Shown here: in pieces, positions 35,468 to 42,366 of the stretch
How positions within the stretch are numbered: the stretch's first letter is position 1
How the letters are laid out: the number at the start of each line of letters is the position of its first letter
DNA from: Crenobacter oryzisoli
GTDB taxonomy: Bacteria > Pseudomonadota > Gammaproteobacteria > Burkholderiales > Chromobacteriaceae
DNA length: 42,366 nt
Reading direction: 5' to 3'
Assembly: GCF_030385785.1 (NCBI RefSeq)
Contig: NZ_JAUEDK010000010.1
Span: forward strand, 86,520-128,885
The notes under the pieces: model-generated
The model's input: the letters and a program-made list of their open reading frames with translations, nothing else
Told to the model about the DNA's origin: nothing
Database searches by the model: none
Position numbers and translations under genes: made by a program

Positions 35468-35794
35468 TTAGCGCATCATCAGCGCGTCGGCGCTGAAGAT
35501 GATCCAGACGGACAGTGCGATCAGCAGCACGATGACCATCGCGGTGAACAGGAAGGACAGGGTGTTCAGGCGACCCTCTTCCGAGAAGTTCAGGTGCAGG
35601 AAGTACTTCAGGTGCACCAGAACCTGTACCACCGCGAAGCCGACGATACCTAGCATGGTGTCGTGCTGGCTGAAGTTGCCGCTCATCACCATCCAGAACG
35701 GGATCACCGTCAGGATCACCGACAGCACGAAACCGATGCCGTAGGACTTGACGCTGCCGTGGCTGGCGTGGTCGTGGCTATGTGCTTGACTCAT
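35468..35794 (-). CDS. cyoD: Cytochrome o ubiquinol oxidase subunit IV CyoD
   Basis: 108 aa with a His-rich N-terminus ([13 protein letters not shown]) and three helices, as in E. coli CyoD (109 aa). [17 protein letters not shown] is the family signature. Needed for assembly of the bo3 oxidase. The start at 35794 overlaps the cyoC stop (TAATG); a longer frame reads antisense-like residues and is rejected. Confidence 0.92.
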   Translation of the reverse strand: MSQAHSHDHASHGSVKSYGIGFVLSVILTVIPFWMVMSGNFSQHDTMLGIVGFAVVQVLVHLKYFLHLNFSEEGRLNTLSFLFTAMVIVLLIALSVWIIFSADALMMR

Positions 35795-36411
35795 TACATG
35801 GCCCCTTTCAGGTAGACGACGGTGAACACGCAGATCCAGACGATGTCCAGGAAGTGCCAGAACAGCGACAGGCAGTTCAGGCGGGTCAGCGAGCGCGAGG
35901 TCAGGCCGGTCTTGACCACCTCGAACATCATCACCGCCATCCACACGAGACCTGCGGTCACGTGCAGGCCGTGCATGCCCACCAGAGCGAAGAACGACGA
36001 CAGGAAGGCGCTGTTCTGCGGGCCGTGGCCCTCGGCGATCAGGTGGTGGAACTCATTCAGTTCCATGCCGATGAACGCGGCACCGAACAGGAAGGTCACC
36101 ACCAGCCAGCCGAGCACGCCCGACTTGTTGCCCTTGTGGGCCGAGATCATCGCGAAGCCGTAGGTGATACTGGAGAACAGCAGGGCGAAGGTTTCCACGA
36201 GCACGTACTTCAGCTCGAAGATGTCCTTGCCGGCCACGCCGCCGTTCACATTGCCGAACAGCACCGCGTAAGCGGCGAAGGCGCTGGCGAACAGAATGCA
36301 GTCGGTCATCAGGTAGAGCCAGAAGCCCAGGACCGTGCTTTGCCCGCTGTCGTGATGCTCATGCTCGTCGTGAGCGTGAGCGCTATCCATATGGGTTGCG
36401 TGAGATGCCAT
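35794..36411 (-). CDS. cyoC: Cytochrome o ubiquinol oxidase subunit III CyoC
   Basis: 205-aa subunit with five helices (PF00510). The N-terminal tail is rich in His, Asp and Glu. [24 protein letters not shown] and [18 protein letters not shown] are typical, and [18 protein letters not shown] closes the protein. Same length as E. coli CyoC. Confidence 0.93.
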   Translation of the reverse strand: MASHATHMDSAHAHDEHEHHDSGQSTVLGFWLYLMTDCILFASAFAAYAVLFGNVNGGVAGKDIFELKYVLVETFALLFSSITYGFAMISAHKGNKSGVLGWLVVTFLFGAAFIGMELNEFHHLIAEGHGPQNSAFLSSFFALVGMHGLHVTAGLVWMAVMMFEVVKTGLTSRSLTRLNCLSLFWHFLDIVWICVFTVVYLKGAM

Positions 36412-36417
36412 GGCTGC

Positions 36418-38463
36418 TTACACCTGCTCCAGAGTTTTAGCCTTGCTCGGACGGGCTGCCGGGTTGGCTTGCCCATCGTTGCGGTCCACGTTGATGCCGA
36501 GTTTCGCGAGGCGAACACGCTCGATGCGCTCGATCTCGTCCGGCTGCACGTAGTAGTCGATGTCGTTGTCGTAGGCGCGCGCCAGCATGCTGGCCACGAT
36601 GCCGACGAAGCCAACGATCGCCATCCACCAGATGTGCCAGATCAACGCGAAGCCCATCACGGTGGTGAAGGCACCGATGAATACGCCGGCCGAGGTGTTC
36701 TTCGGCATGTGGATCGGCGCGTACTTGGCCGGAGCGGCGTAGGCGACACCCTTTTCCTTCATGTCGGTGAAGGCGTCGATGTCATGCACGTGCGGCACTA
36801 CGGCGAAGTTGTAGAACGGCGGCGGCGACGAGGTCGACCATTCCAGGGTATGGCCATTCCACGGGTCGCCGGTTTCGTCGACCAGTTTCTTGCGGTCGCG
36901 CAGGCTCACCGCGATCTGCAGCAGCTGGCAGGCGATACCCAGGGCGACCAGCACCGCGCCGATGCAGGCCACGTACAGCCACGGGGTCCACAGCGGGTTA
37001 TCGGTGTGGTTCAGACGACGGGTCATGCCCAGGAAGCCCAGCACGTACAGCGGCACGAAGGCGAAGAAGAAGCCCGACTGCCAGAACCAGAACGCGGCCT
37101 TGCCGATCTTCTCGTTCAGCTTGAAGCCGAACGCCTTCGGGAACCAGAAGGTAAAGCCGGCCAGGTAGCCGAACACCGCACCACCGATGATGGTGTTGTG
37201 GAAGTGCGCGATCAGGAACAGCGAGTTGTGCAGCAGGAAGTCCGCACCCGGTACGGCCAGCAGCACGCCGGTCATGCCACCGATCGAGAAGGTGACCATG
37301 AAGCCCAGGGTCCACAGTACCGGCGTGGTGAAACGCAGGCGGCCGCGGTAGATGGTGAACAGCCAGTTGAACAGCTTCACCCCGGTCGGGACCGAGATGA
37401 TCATGGTAGCGATGCCGAAGAACGCGTTAACGTCGGCACCCGAGCCCATGGTGAAGAAGTGGTGCAGCCACACAATGAAGCCCAGCACCGAGATCACGCC
37501 GGAGGCGATGATCATCGAGGTGTGGCCGAACAGGCGCTTGCCCGAGAAGGTCGAGATCACTTCCGAGAAGATACCGAAGGCCGGCAGCACCAGGATGTAG
37601 ACCTCGGGGTGACCCCAGGCCCAGAACAGGTTGATGTACATCATCGGATTACCACCGGCTTCACTGGTGAAGAAGTGGAAATCCAGGTAGCGGTCCAGGC
37701 TCAGCATCGCCAGCGCGCCGGTCAGGATCGGGAACGAGGTCACGATCAGCACGTTGGCCCAGGTGCAGGTCCAGGTGAAGATCGGCATCTGCATCAGCTT
37801 CATGCCCGGTGCGCGCATCTTGATGATGGTTACCAGGAAGTTGATTGCCGTTAAGGTGGTCCCCACCCCCGCTATCTGCAGCGCCCAGATGTAGTAGTCG
37901 ACCCCCACGCCCGGGCTGTAGGACAGCTCGGACAGCGGCGGATAGGCTACCCAGCCGGTGCGGGCAAATTCGCCGACCCCGAGCGATACGTTGACCAGCA
38001 CCACGGCCGAAACCAGCAGCCAGAAGCTTAGCGAGTTCAGGAACGGGAAGGCCACGTCACGCGCACCGATCTGCAGCGGCACGACGATGTTCATCAGGCC
38101 GGTCATGAACGGCATGGCCATGAAGATGATCATGATCACACCGTGGGCGGTGAAGATCTGGTCGTAGTGTTCAGGCGGGAAGATGCCCAGGTGGCCGTTG
38201 GTAGCCAGCGCGAGCTGGGTACGCATCATCGCCGCATCGGCAAAGCCGCGCAGCAGCATGATCAGCGCGACCACGATGTACATCACGCCGATCTTCTTGT
38301 GATCGACCGAAGTCAGCCACTCTTTCCACAGGTAGCCCCATTTGCCGAACTTGGTGATCAGGGCAAACACCACGAGCCCCATCAGGCCGGCGCCCGAGAG
38401 CGCCCCCATGATGATCGGCTCGTGGAACGGTATCGCGTCGAGCGTCAGTTTACCTAACAACAT
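36418..38463 (-). CDS. cyoB: Cytochrome o ubiquinol oxidase subunit I CyoB
   Basis: 681-aa catalytic heme-copper subunit (PF00115) with about fifteen helices. Ligands are visible: His in FTAHGVIMI (low-spin heme), the CuB His with its cross-linked Tyr in [12 protein letters not shown], the His pair in WLHHFFTMG, and the heme histidines in [12 protein letters not shown]. The K and D channel regions look intact. Slightly longer than E. coli CyoB (663 aa), mainly at the C-terminus. Oxidises ubiquinol and pumps protons. Confidence 0.95.
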   Translation of the reverse strand: MLLGKLTLDAIPFHEPIIMGALSGAGLMGLVVFALITKFGKWGYLWKEWLTSVDHKKIGVMYIVVALIMLLRGFADAAMMRTQLALATNGHLGIFPPEHYDQIFTAHGVIMIIFMAMPFMTGLMNIVVPLQIGARDVAFPFLNSLSFWLLVSAVVLVNVSLGVGEFARTGWVAYPPLSELSYSPGVGVDYYIWALQIAGVGTTLTAINFLVTIIKMRAPGMKLMQMPIFTWTCTWANVLIVTSFPILTGALAMLSLDRYLDFHFFTSEAGGNPMMYINLFWAWGHPEVYILVLPAFGIFSEVISTFSGKRLFGHTSMIIASGVISVLGFIVWLHHFFTMGSGADVNAFFGIATMIISVPTGVKLFNWLFTIYRGRLRFTTPVLWTLGFMVTFSIGGMTGVLLAVPGADFLLHNSLFLIAHFHNTIIGGAVFGYLAGFTFWFPKAFGFKLNEKIGKAAFWFWQSGFFFAFVPLYVLGFLGMTRRLNHTDNPLWTPWLYVACIGAVLVALGIACQLLQIAVSLRDRKKLVDETGDPWNGHTLEWSTSSPPPFYNFAVVPHVHDIDAFTDMKEKGVAYAAPAKYAPIHMPKNTSAGVFIGAFTTVMGFALIWHIWWMAIVGFVGIVASMLARAYDNDIDYYVQPDEIERIERVRLAKLGINVDRNDGQANPAARPSKAKTLEQV

Positions 38464-38471
38464 TTCTTTGA

Positions 38472-39407
38472 TTACTCCTTAGCAACCGGCGGCGTGATGC
38501 ACAGGCTCTTGGCGAGCGAGGCGAGCTGGACCGAGCCTAGACCGGACTCCATCGCGGTCTGGTGGCTGGCTACGTACTTGTTCAGTACCCCGTAGAACAG
38601 GCTCGGCGTCACCGACGCGTAGTACTGCACCGGGTTGTTCTCGCTACGCTTGAGCAGCTGCTGGTAGGCACCAGCATCGAGGGTCTTGCCCTCACGCGCT
38701 TTCTTCACCCAGGCGTCGAATTCGGCCGGGGTAGCGGTGGCGATGGCCTTGAACTTCATGCCGGTGAAGCCGCCGCCGCTGTAATTGGAGGACATGCCGT
38801 CGAACGAGCCCGGCTCGTTAGCGATCAGGTGCAGCTTGGTCTGCATGCCGGCCATTGCGTAGATCTGGCCACCCAGCTGCGGAATGAAGAACGAGTTCAT
38901 CGCCGCGTCGGAGGTGATCTTGAAGTTGACCGGGGTGTTGGCCGGGAAGGCGATTTCGTTGACCGTGGCGATGTTCAGATCCGGGTAGATGAACAACCAT
39001 TTCCAGTCCAGTGCGACCACTTGGATGTTGATCGGCTTCTTGTCGGAGTCGAGCGGGCGGTAAGGGTCGAGCTTGTGCGTGCTGTTCCAGGTGATGACTG
39101 CGAGGCACGATACGATGATGATCGGGATGATCCAGACGACTGCCTCGATCTTGTTCGAGTGCGACCATTTTGGCGTGTAGGTGGCATTCTCGTTGCTGGC
39201 CCGATATTTCCAGGCAAACGCCAGTGTCATCAAAATGACCGGGACAACCACTAACAACATCAGCACGGTTGCCGTGATGATCAAGGACTTCTCATCCGCC
39301 CCGACCTGCCCCTTTGGATCGAGGATGCCACCTTGGCAACCCGTCAACAAAGCGGCAGCAGTGAGAGAAAGTCCCCGTAGGAGGCGGGGGTATTTTCTGA
39401 ATATCAT
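38472..39407 (-). CDS. cyoA: Cytochrome o ubiquinol oxidase subunit II CyoA
   Basis: 311-aa lipoprotein with signal peptide and lipobox LLTGC (Cys24), two helices and a periplasmic cupredoxin domain. The CuA cysteine loop of cytochrome c oxidases is replaced by [10 protein letters not shown], which marks it as a quinol oxidase. The COX_ARM-like C-terminal part is present. First gene of the cyo operon; start at 39407 has AAGG upstream. Confidence 0.93.
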   Translation of the reverse strand: MIFRKYPRLLRGLSLTAAALLTGCQGGILDPKGQVGADEKSLIITATVLMLLVVVPVILMTLAFAWKYRASNENATYTPKWSHSNKIEAVVWIIPIIIVSCLAVITWNSTHKLDPYRPLDSDKKPINIQVVALDWKWLFIYPDLNIATVNEIAFPANTPVNFKITSDAAMNSFFIPQLGGQIYAMAGMQTKLHLIANEPGSFDGMSSNYSGGGFTGMKFKAIATATPAEFDAWVKKAREGKTLDAGAYQQLLKRSENNPVQYYASVTPSLFYGVLNKYVASHQTAMESGLGSVQLASLAKSLCITPPVAKE

Positions 39408-39469
39408 CTTACGACCTTAGTGGATAGAAAGTGGCTTTTTATCGTGCCTCAACGAAACAAACGTCTTAA

Positions 39470-39499
39470 CCCCCACGGCGTCTCCGGACGCAATGGGGG
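39470..39499 (-). promoter_or_regulatory. Hairpin in the probable cyoA leader
   Basis: CCCCCA (39470-39475) with TGGGGG (39494-39499) and GCGTC (39478-39482) with GACGC (39487-39491) form a two-part stem with a TCCG loop, 63 nt before the cyoA start codon. There is no T-run in the cyo direction, so it is more likely a 5' mRNA structure than a terminator. Confidence 0.45.
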
Positions 39500-39889
39500 C
39501 TAGCAGCTACTTCGCTAAAACGAAATAACCTGGCCGAATGCCGCAGTTCCGATCACCCATAAAGCCGCGACCGAAGCAGACAGGAATCCATCTCTAGATC
39601 GCGCGGGTGTCGGTGATCACTGGATAGGACAACGGTTCATCGTCCCAATAGATGGCGTGACTGTAAGAAAATCAGGGCTCGATATTGCGAATGGTGCAGC
39701 CGGCCTTATCTGGATCATTCTCGACAGCGAATGTCCGTTGTTTTGAACGAATGGGCGGCACTCAATCGTTATGCTTTTCGAATCAATATTGCGCGAAAGA
39801 AAAGCAGGTGGAATTTGATTATTCCATCCTGGATCTGAACTGGACGGGGGGTATTGAAAGCCATTTCTGCCACATCTTCAATGGTCTTC

Positions 39890-39906
39890 TGCGACACTTT
39901 GTCGCA
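39890..39906. promoter_or_regulatory. RegA/PrrA-type binding palindrome upstream of cyoA
   Basis: TGCGACACTTTGTCGCA has the same 7-bp arms and 3-bp spacer length as the palindrome in front of regB (14521-14537) and contains GCGAC-N5-GTCGC. It lies about 480 nt upstream of the cyoA start, distant for direct control unless the promoter is far upstream. Confidence 0.5.
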
Positions 39907-40259
39907 AAAACGGTCCTTGGTCCGCGTCGAATCTGTGCAGCGCAGCACGTCGACAAGCTGCAAGTCGTTGCCCCTGCTTAATTTAAGCAATTATCATATT
40001 AGAAATTGATTGTATTTTGCCGTTACAATTTGTTACATTTCGGCGGCCGACAATGATGGCCTTTGCTGCTACCAAAACGCCACAGTGCGCCATGTAAAGC
40101 GGAACCGCAGCACGAATAGCCGTCTGGCCGCCCTTGTACCGGAACCATGCCCCAGCAGTTTCCTGTCTGGCCCGATCGGGATGGCCTGTTATTGTGCTAG
40201 CGGCGCAGTTCCGGTGCCGCCGAGCGGTGTACCAGACTCACCGGCATTCCCAAGTCTTA

Positions 40260-40398
40260 GAACCTATTCACGATCTCGCGAACGAAGGGTCAACCAAGGC
40301 TGACGTGAAAAAGCGTAATGTACTTATCGAGTAGATAAGCATGTTGAGCGTCATTTCAATGCAGGATCACCCGAGTGCAGCAGATCGTGAACGGGTTC
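40260..40398. mobile_element. MITE-like non-autonomous element (IS5-family type ends)
   Basis: A 139-bp segment bounded by 17-bp inverted repeats: GAACCTATTCACGATCT (40260-40276) and AGATCGTGAACGGGTTC (40382-40398), 15 of 17 positions paired. CTTAG flanks both ends (40256-40260 and 40398-40402), so a TTA duplication (40257-40259, 40399-40401) is apparent; a 3-bp TNA duplication is known for the IS1031 subgroup of IS5. It codes for no protein and must be mobilised in trans, if it moves at all. Confidence 0.6.
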
Positions 40399-40660
40399 TT
40401 AGGCTCTCTGGTCTGGTAACAATGTTGGGCGAGGGAGGGAGACAGTTCGCGCCAGGCCTTTGGCCCGGCCTCAATCAGTGCAAAGGTGGCTCAGGGCGTC
40501 CACGAAGTGGCTGTGACGGCTTGAATTGAAATTCTCCCGGATTGCAACACTGTGAATCGTATTGTGAAGGGAGTTGGGCTGAAAGCTAGGCAGCGGAACA
40601 GTCTATCGGCAAGATGCCTGAGGACTTTGCGATATGCAGATTTGATGAATCTGGTGTGGA

Positions 40661-40737
40661 TGGCGCACCCGACAGGGATCGAACCTGTGACCTTCAGCTT
40701 CGGAAACTGACACTCTATCCAACTGAGCTACGGGTGC
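40661..40737 (-). tRNA. tRNA-Arg, anticodon CCG
   Basis: 77-nt cloverleaf read on the minus strand: acceptor GCACCCG/CGGGTGC, D-arm GCTC/GAGT, anticodon stem TCAGT/GCTGA with loop TTCCGAA, T-arm ACAGG TTCGATC CCTGT, discriminator G and encoded CCA. Anticodon CCG reads the arginine codon CGG. Confidence 0.95.
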
Positions 40738-40749
40738 GCAGAGCCTCAG

Positions 40750-40778
40750 AGAATAGCCGAATGCTTGTACCATGTCCA
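40750..40778 (-). promoter_or_regulatory. Sigma-70 promoter of tRNA-Arg
   Basis: On the minus strand TGGACA (40773-40778) and TATTCT (40750-40755) are separated by 17 bp and lie just before the tRNA 5' end at 40737. Confidence 0.65.
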
Positions 40779-40789
40779 GTGTAGGGTTT

Positions 40790-40818
40790 TTGCCATGCCG
40801 TTGGGCTTGCCGTATAAT
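40790..40818 (+). promoter_or_regulatory. Sigma-70 promoter of the cytochrome c5 gene
   Basis: TTGCCA (40790-40795), 17-bp spacer and a perfect TATAAT (40813-40818). The leader is about 50 nt. It is back to back with the tRNA promoter. Confidence 0.75.
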
Positions 40819-40872
40819 CGTGTGCAATGATTTGAATGTCATCAAGATGTTTTTCAGGCGAGGCATAGTGCG

Positions 40873-41649
40873 ATGAGTAATGAAAACAACATGGCTCCTG
40901 GCTCGGTCATCAAGGTGATCGTGGGCATCATCGTTTTTGTGGTGGCGGCGATTTGGCTGCTCGCCAAGCTGGCTACCAGTGGTTATGAAATTGATGCGCA
41001 AGTGATGACCAAGGAGGCGGTCGCCGCTCGCCTGAAGCCGGTCGGTGACTCGGTCGCCAGCGACGCACCACCTGGGCAACGCACTGGTGAGCAGGTGTTC
41101 AAGGCCATCTGCATCTCTTGTCATGGCACGGGCCTGGCAGGTTCGCCGAAGTTCGGTGACGCGGCAGCTTGGGCGCCGCGCATCGCCAAGGGCTATGACA
41201 CTCTGATCGACCATGCCCTGCACGGTTTCAACGCGATGCCGGTCAAGGGTGGTTCGCCGGATTTGTCGGATGACGAAGTGAAACGTGCGGTAGCGTACAT
41301 GGCCAATGCCGGTGGGGCGAAATTTACCGAGCCGCCAGTAGGCGGTGCCGCCGCAGCGGCTTCTCCTGCCGGGGCTAGTGCGCCTGCTGCCGTCGCCGCC
41401 CTCGACCCGCAGGTGGTCGGCAAGAAGATCTTCGACAGTGTCTGCACTGCCTGCCATTCGACCGGCGCCGCCGGTGCGCCGAAGTTCGGCGACAAGGCCG
41501 CCTGGGCGCCGCGTCTGAAGCCGGGCATCGACGAGGTGGTGAAGATCGCTACCAAGGGGCTGAACGCGATGCCGCCGAAGGGGGGGTACACCGGTAGCGA
41601 CGCCGAGTTCCGTGCCGCCGTCGAGTACATGGTGAACGCCTCGAAGTAA
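40873..41649 (+). CDS. Membrane-anchored diheme cytochrome c5
   Basis: 258 aa: an N-terminal helix (about residues 11-34) anchors it to the inner membrane, followed by two c5-type heme domains in the periplasm. Heme sites are C80-I-S-C83-H84 and C191-T-A-C194-H195. The domains are internal duplicates, each with PKFGDxAAWAPR and a GxNAMPxKGG axial-methionine loop, joined by an Ala/Pro-rich linker (about 150-180). This is the architecture of Neisseria cytochrome c5 (CycB), which carries electrons from the bc1 complex to terminal acceptors such as cbb3 oxidase or nitrite reductase. Neither acceptor is in the window. Confidence 0.9.
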   Translation: MSNENNMAPGSVIKVIVGIIVFVVAAIWLLAKLATSGYEIDAQVMTKEAVAARLKPVGDSVASDAPPGQRTGEQVFKAICISCHGTGLAGSPKFGDAAAWAPRIAKGYDTLIDHALHGFNAMPVKGGSPDLSDDEVKRAVAYMANAGGAKFTEPPVGGAAAAASPAGASAPAAVAALDPQVVGKKIFDSVCTACHSTGAAGAPKFGDKAAWAPRLKPGIDEVVKIATKGLNAMPPKGGYTGSDAEFRAAVEYMVNASK

Positions 41650-41669
41650 GCCTCTCGGTTTTGCATGAT

Positions 41670-41692
41670 AAAAAACGCACTGTCTAGACAGT
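41670..41692 (+). terminator. Remnant left arm of an interrupted terminator after the cytochrome gene
   Basis: AAAAAACGCACTGTCTAGACAGT reads as an A-run, a stem arm and the start of the return arm (perfect palindrome ACTGTCTAGACAGT at 41679-41692). An intact terminator would continue GCGTTTTTT, but instead the IS4-like end begins. The expected right arm should lie beyond the insertion sequence. (Positions are exact; interruption is inferred.). Confidence 0.5.
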
Positions 41693-42366
41693 AATGCCGT
41701 TCACTTAAGCAAGTGAACGGCATTTTTCATGGTGCGAATCTTGCTCATATTCCGGCCAGGTTGACTCCCTCACGTTGGTCAAGATGGTAAGCAAGGCTCA
41801 TAAACACCCTGATTTCTCTGCACTTTCTCAGCAAATTGACCCCGCATGGATCGCCCACGCGCTTGCAGTGACCGGCAAAGCCAGCGTGCGCCGGCGTAGA
41901 TTGCCGGCCGAACAGGTCGTCTGGCTGGTCATTGCGTTGGCTATGTACCGGCATCAGCCCATCCCGGAGGTCGTCGCTCATCTCGATCTGGTGCTGCCTG
42001 ACGAGGTCAATCCAGAGATTGCCAAGAGCGCCTTGACCCAGGCGCGGCAGCGCCTCGGCGAGGAACCGTTGGCCCAACTCTTCGGGCTCAGCGCGCTGGT
42101 TTGGGATGAGCGGCATCAGCGGGGAAGAAGCTGGCGCGGATTGGCCCGCTACGCGATTGATGGCAGTACCTTGCGCACCTCGGATACCCCAGAGAATCGT
42201 CAGCACTTCGGAGCACAGGCTTATGCCTCCGGCGTAGCAGCCAGCTATCCGCAGTTGCGGCTGCTGACGTTGACTTCGCTGGCGACGCATCTGGTGCGAG
42301 AGGCTGTCTTTGGCGAATACGCCAAGAATGAAATGCGCTATGCCCGTGACCTGCTCCAGGCGATCC
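41692..42366 (+). mobile_element. IS4-family insertion sequence, left end (continues past the window)
   Basis: The transposase reading frame from 41784 is of IS4 type, and TAATGCCGTTCACTTAAG (41692-41709) closely resembles the published IS4 left end, TAATGCCGATCAGTTAAGG, so it is taken as the left inverted repeat. The exact first base is uncertain by a few nucleotides. The end also folds: AATGCCGTTCACTT (41693-41706) pairs with AAGTGAACGGCATT (41711-41724) and is followed by TTT, which could stop transcription from entering the element. Confidence 0.7.
41784..42366 (+). CDS. IS4-family transposase, N-terminal part (cut by window end)
   Basis: 194 codons are visible from the ATG at 41784 to the end of the window with no stop. 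The first 95 residues match the IS4 N-terminal domain (PF13006 type): WIAHALAVTGKASVRRRRLP, WLVIALAMYRHQPIPEVV, SALTQARQRLGEEPL. YAIDGSTLRTSDTPEN contains Asp126, the first acidic residue of the DDE catalytic triad, and ENRQHFG follows as in IS4 relatives. The remaining catalytic residues lie beyond the window. No frameshift is seen, so the element may be intact. Confidence 0.82.
   Translation, partial: MVSKAHKHPDFSALSQQIDPAWIAHALAVTGKASVRRRRLPAEQVVWLVIALAMYRHQPIPEVVAHLDLVLPDEVNPEIAKSALTQARQRLGEEPLAQLFGLSALVWDERHQRGRSWRGLARYAIDGSTLRTSDTPENRQHFGAQAYASGVAASYPQLRLLTLTSLATHLVREAVFGEYAKNEMRYARDLLQAI

Larger units (their letters stand above)
39408..40660. other. 1.25-kb gene-poor region between cyoA and tRNA-Arg
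   Basis: Lower GC than the rest. Contains the cyo leader hairpin (39470-39499), a RegA/PrrA-type palindrome (39890-39906) and a MITE-like element (40260-40398). Open frames of under 100 codons (for example 39685-39981 on plus, 39769-39990 on minus) resemble no family I know and have no good ribosome site. No repeat of the tRNA 3' end was seen, so no integrated island is evident. Confidence 0.6.

Noticed and set aside
35782-37854. 690-codon open frame antisense to cyoC/cyoB
   Set aside because: Shadow of conserved oxidase genes; low-complexity Arg/His/Gln-rich product.
39685-39981. 98-codon frame (and 39769-39990 on minus) in the gene-poor region
   Set aside because: No family resemblance, no ribosome site and overlapping frames on both strands; kept only as part of the gene-free description.
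39408-40737. Integrated island at the tRNA-Arg 3' end
   Set aside because: No repeat of the tRNA 3' end and no integrase were found in the window.
40603-41457. 284-codon open frame antisense to cytochrome c5 and across the tRNA
   Set aside because: It reads through a certain tRNA gene and opposite two CXXCH heme motifs.
41693-41727. 14-bp stem plus T-run as the native cytochrome terminator
   Set aside because: The sequence fits an IS4-type left end and an interrupted terminator arm lies just before it; it may still terminate transcription.

Overview
The window is about 42 kb of high-GC chromosomal DNA that looks like a betaproteobacterium, most likely of the order Neisseriales and closer to the GC-rich Chromobacteriaceae than to Neisseria. 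This is an inference. It rests on base composition, a membrane-anchored diheme cytochrome c5 of the Neisseria type, a cyoABCDE quinol oxidase, a RegB/RegA-type redox two-component pair, and a dispersed 9-mer (TTGGCCGAA) that behaves like a DNA-uptake or Chi-type sequence. Most of the window is ordinary core genome. The accessory parts are 2690-3366, 14487-14897 and 39408-42366.

Layout. 1-1339: nitronate monooxygenase-like flavoprotein behind a class II FNR-type promoter. 1580-2689: membrane acyltransferase. 2978-3200: REP-like palindromic element. 3367-8464: catabolic cluster with aldehyde dehydrogenase, small membrane protein plus sodium:solute symporter, glutathione S-transferase and FAD-linked 2-hydroxyacid dehydrogenase. 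8532-10409 (-): chemoreceptor. 10874-12505 (-): AlkK-like acyl-CoA synthetase. 12721-14486 (-): RegB/RegA pair. 14898-17285: LysR regulator and PuuB-like amine oxidoreductase. 17499-19151 (-): SirB and LtrA membrane proteins. 19281-29310: recC-recB-pap-recD, a RecBCD locus with a polyphosphate:AMP phosphotransferase gene inside it. 29469-30350: Nudix hydrolase. 30514-32838 (-): pxpBCA 5-oxoprolinase. 33167-34456: PEBP-family protein and 1-Cys peroxiredoxin. 34567-39407 (-): cyoABCDE. 39408-40660: gene-poor, with a probable 139-bp MITE. 40661-40737 (-): tRNA-Arg(CCG). 40873-41649: diheme cytochrome c5. 41692-end: left end of an IS4-family insertion sequence.

How the parts relate. Respiration and redox control recur: FNR-type boxes lie upstream of the first flavoprotein and of the acyl-CoA synthetase, and a 17-bp palindrome fitting the RegA/PrrA recognition pattern occurs in front of regB and again upstream of cyoABCDE. 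The most interesting general signal is TTGGCCGAA, with 14 exact copies found by eye (5 intergenic, 6 inside recC/recB). TTG is a minor leucine codon here, yet TTGGCCGAA outnumbers CTGGCCGAA. I propose it as an undescribed uptake-sequence dialect or Chi-like motif. No CRISPR array, prophage or rRNA was seen.
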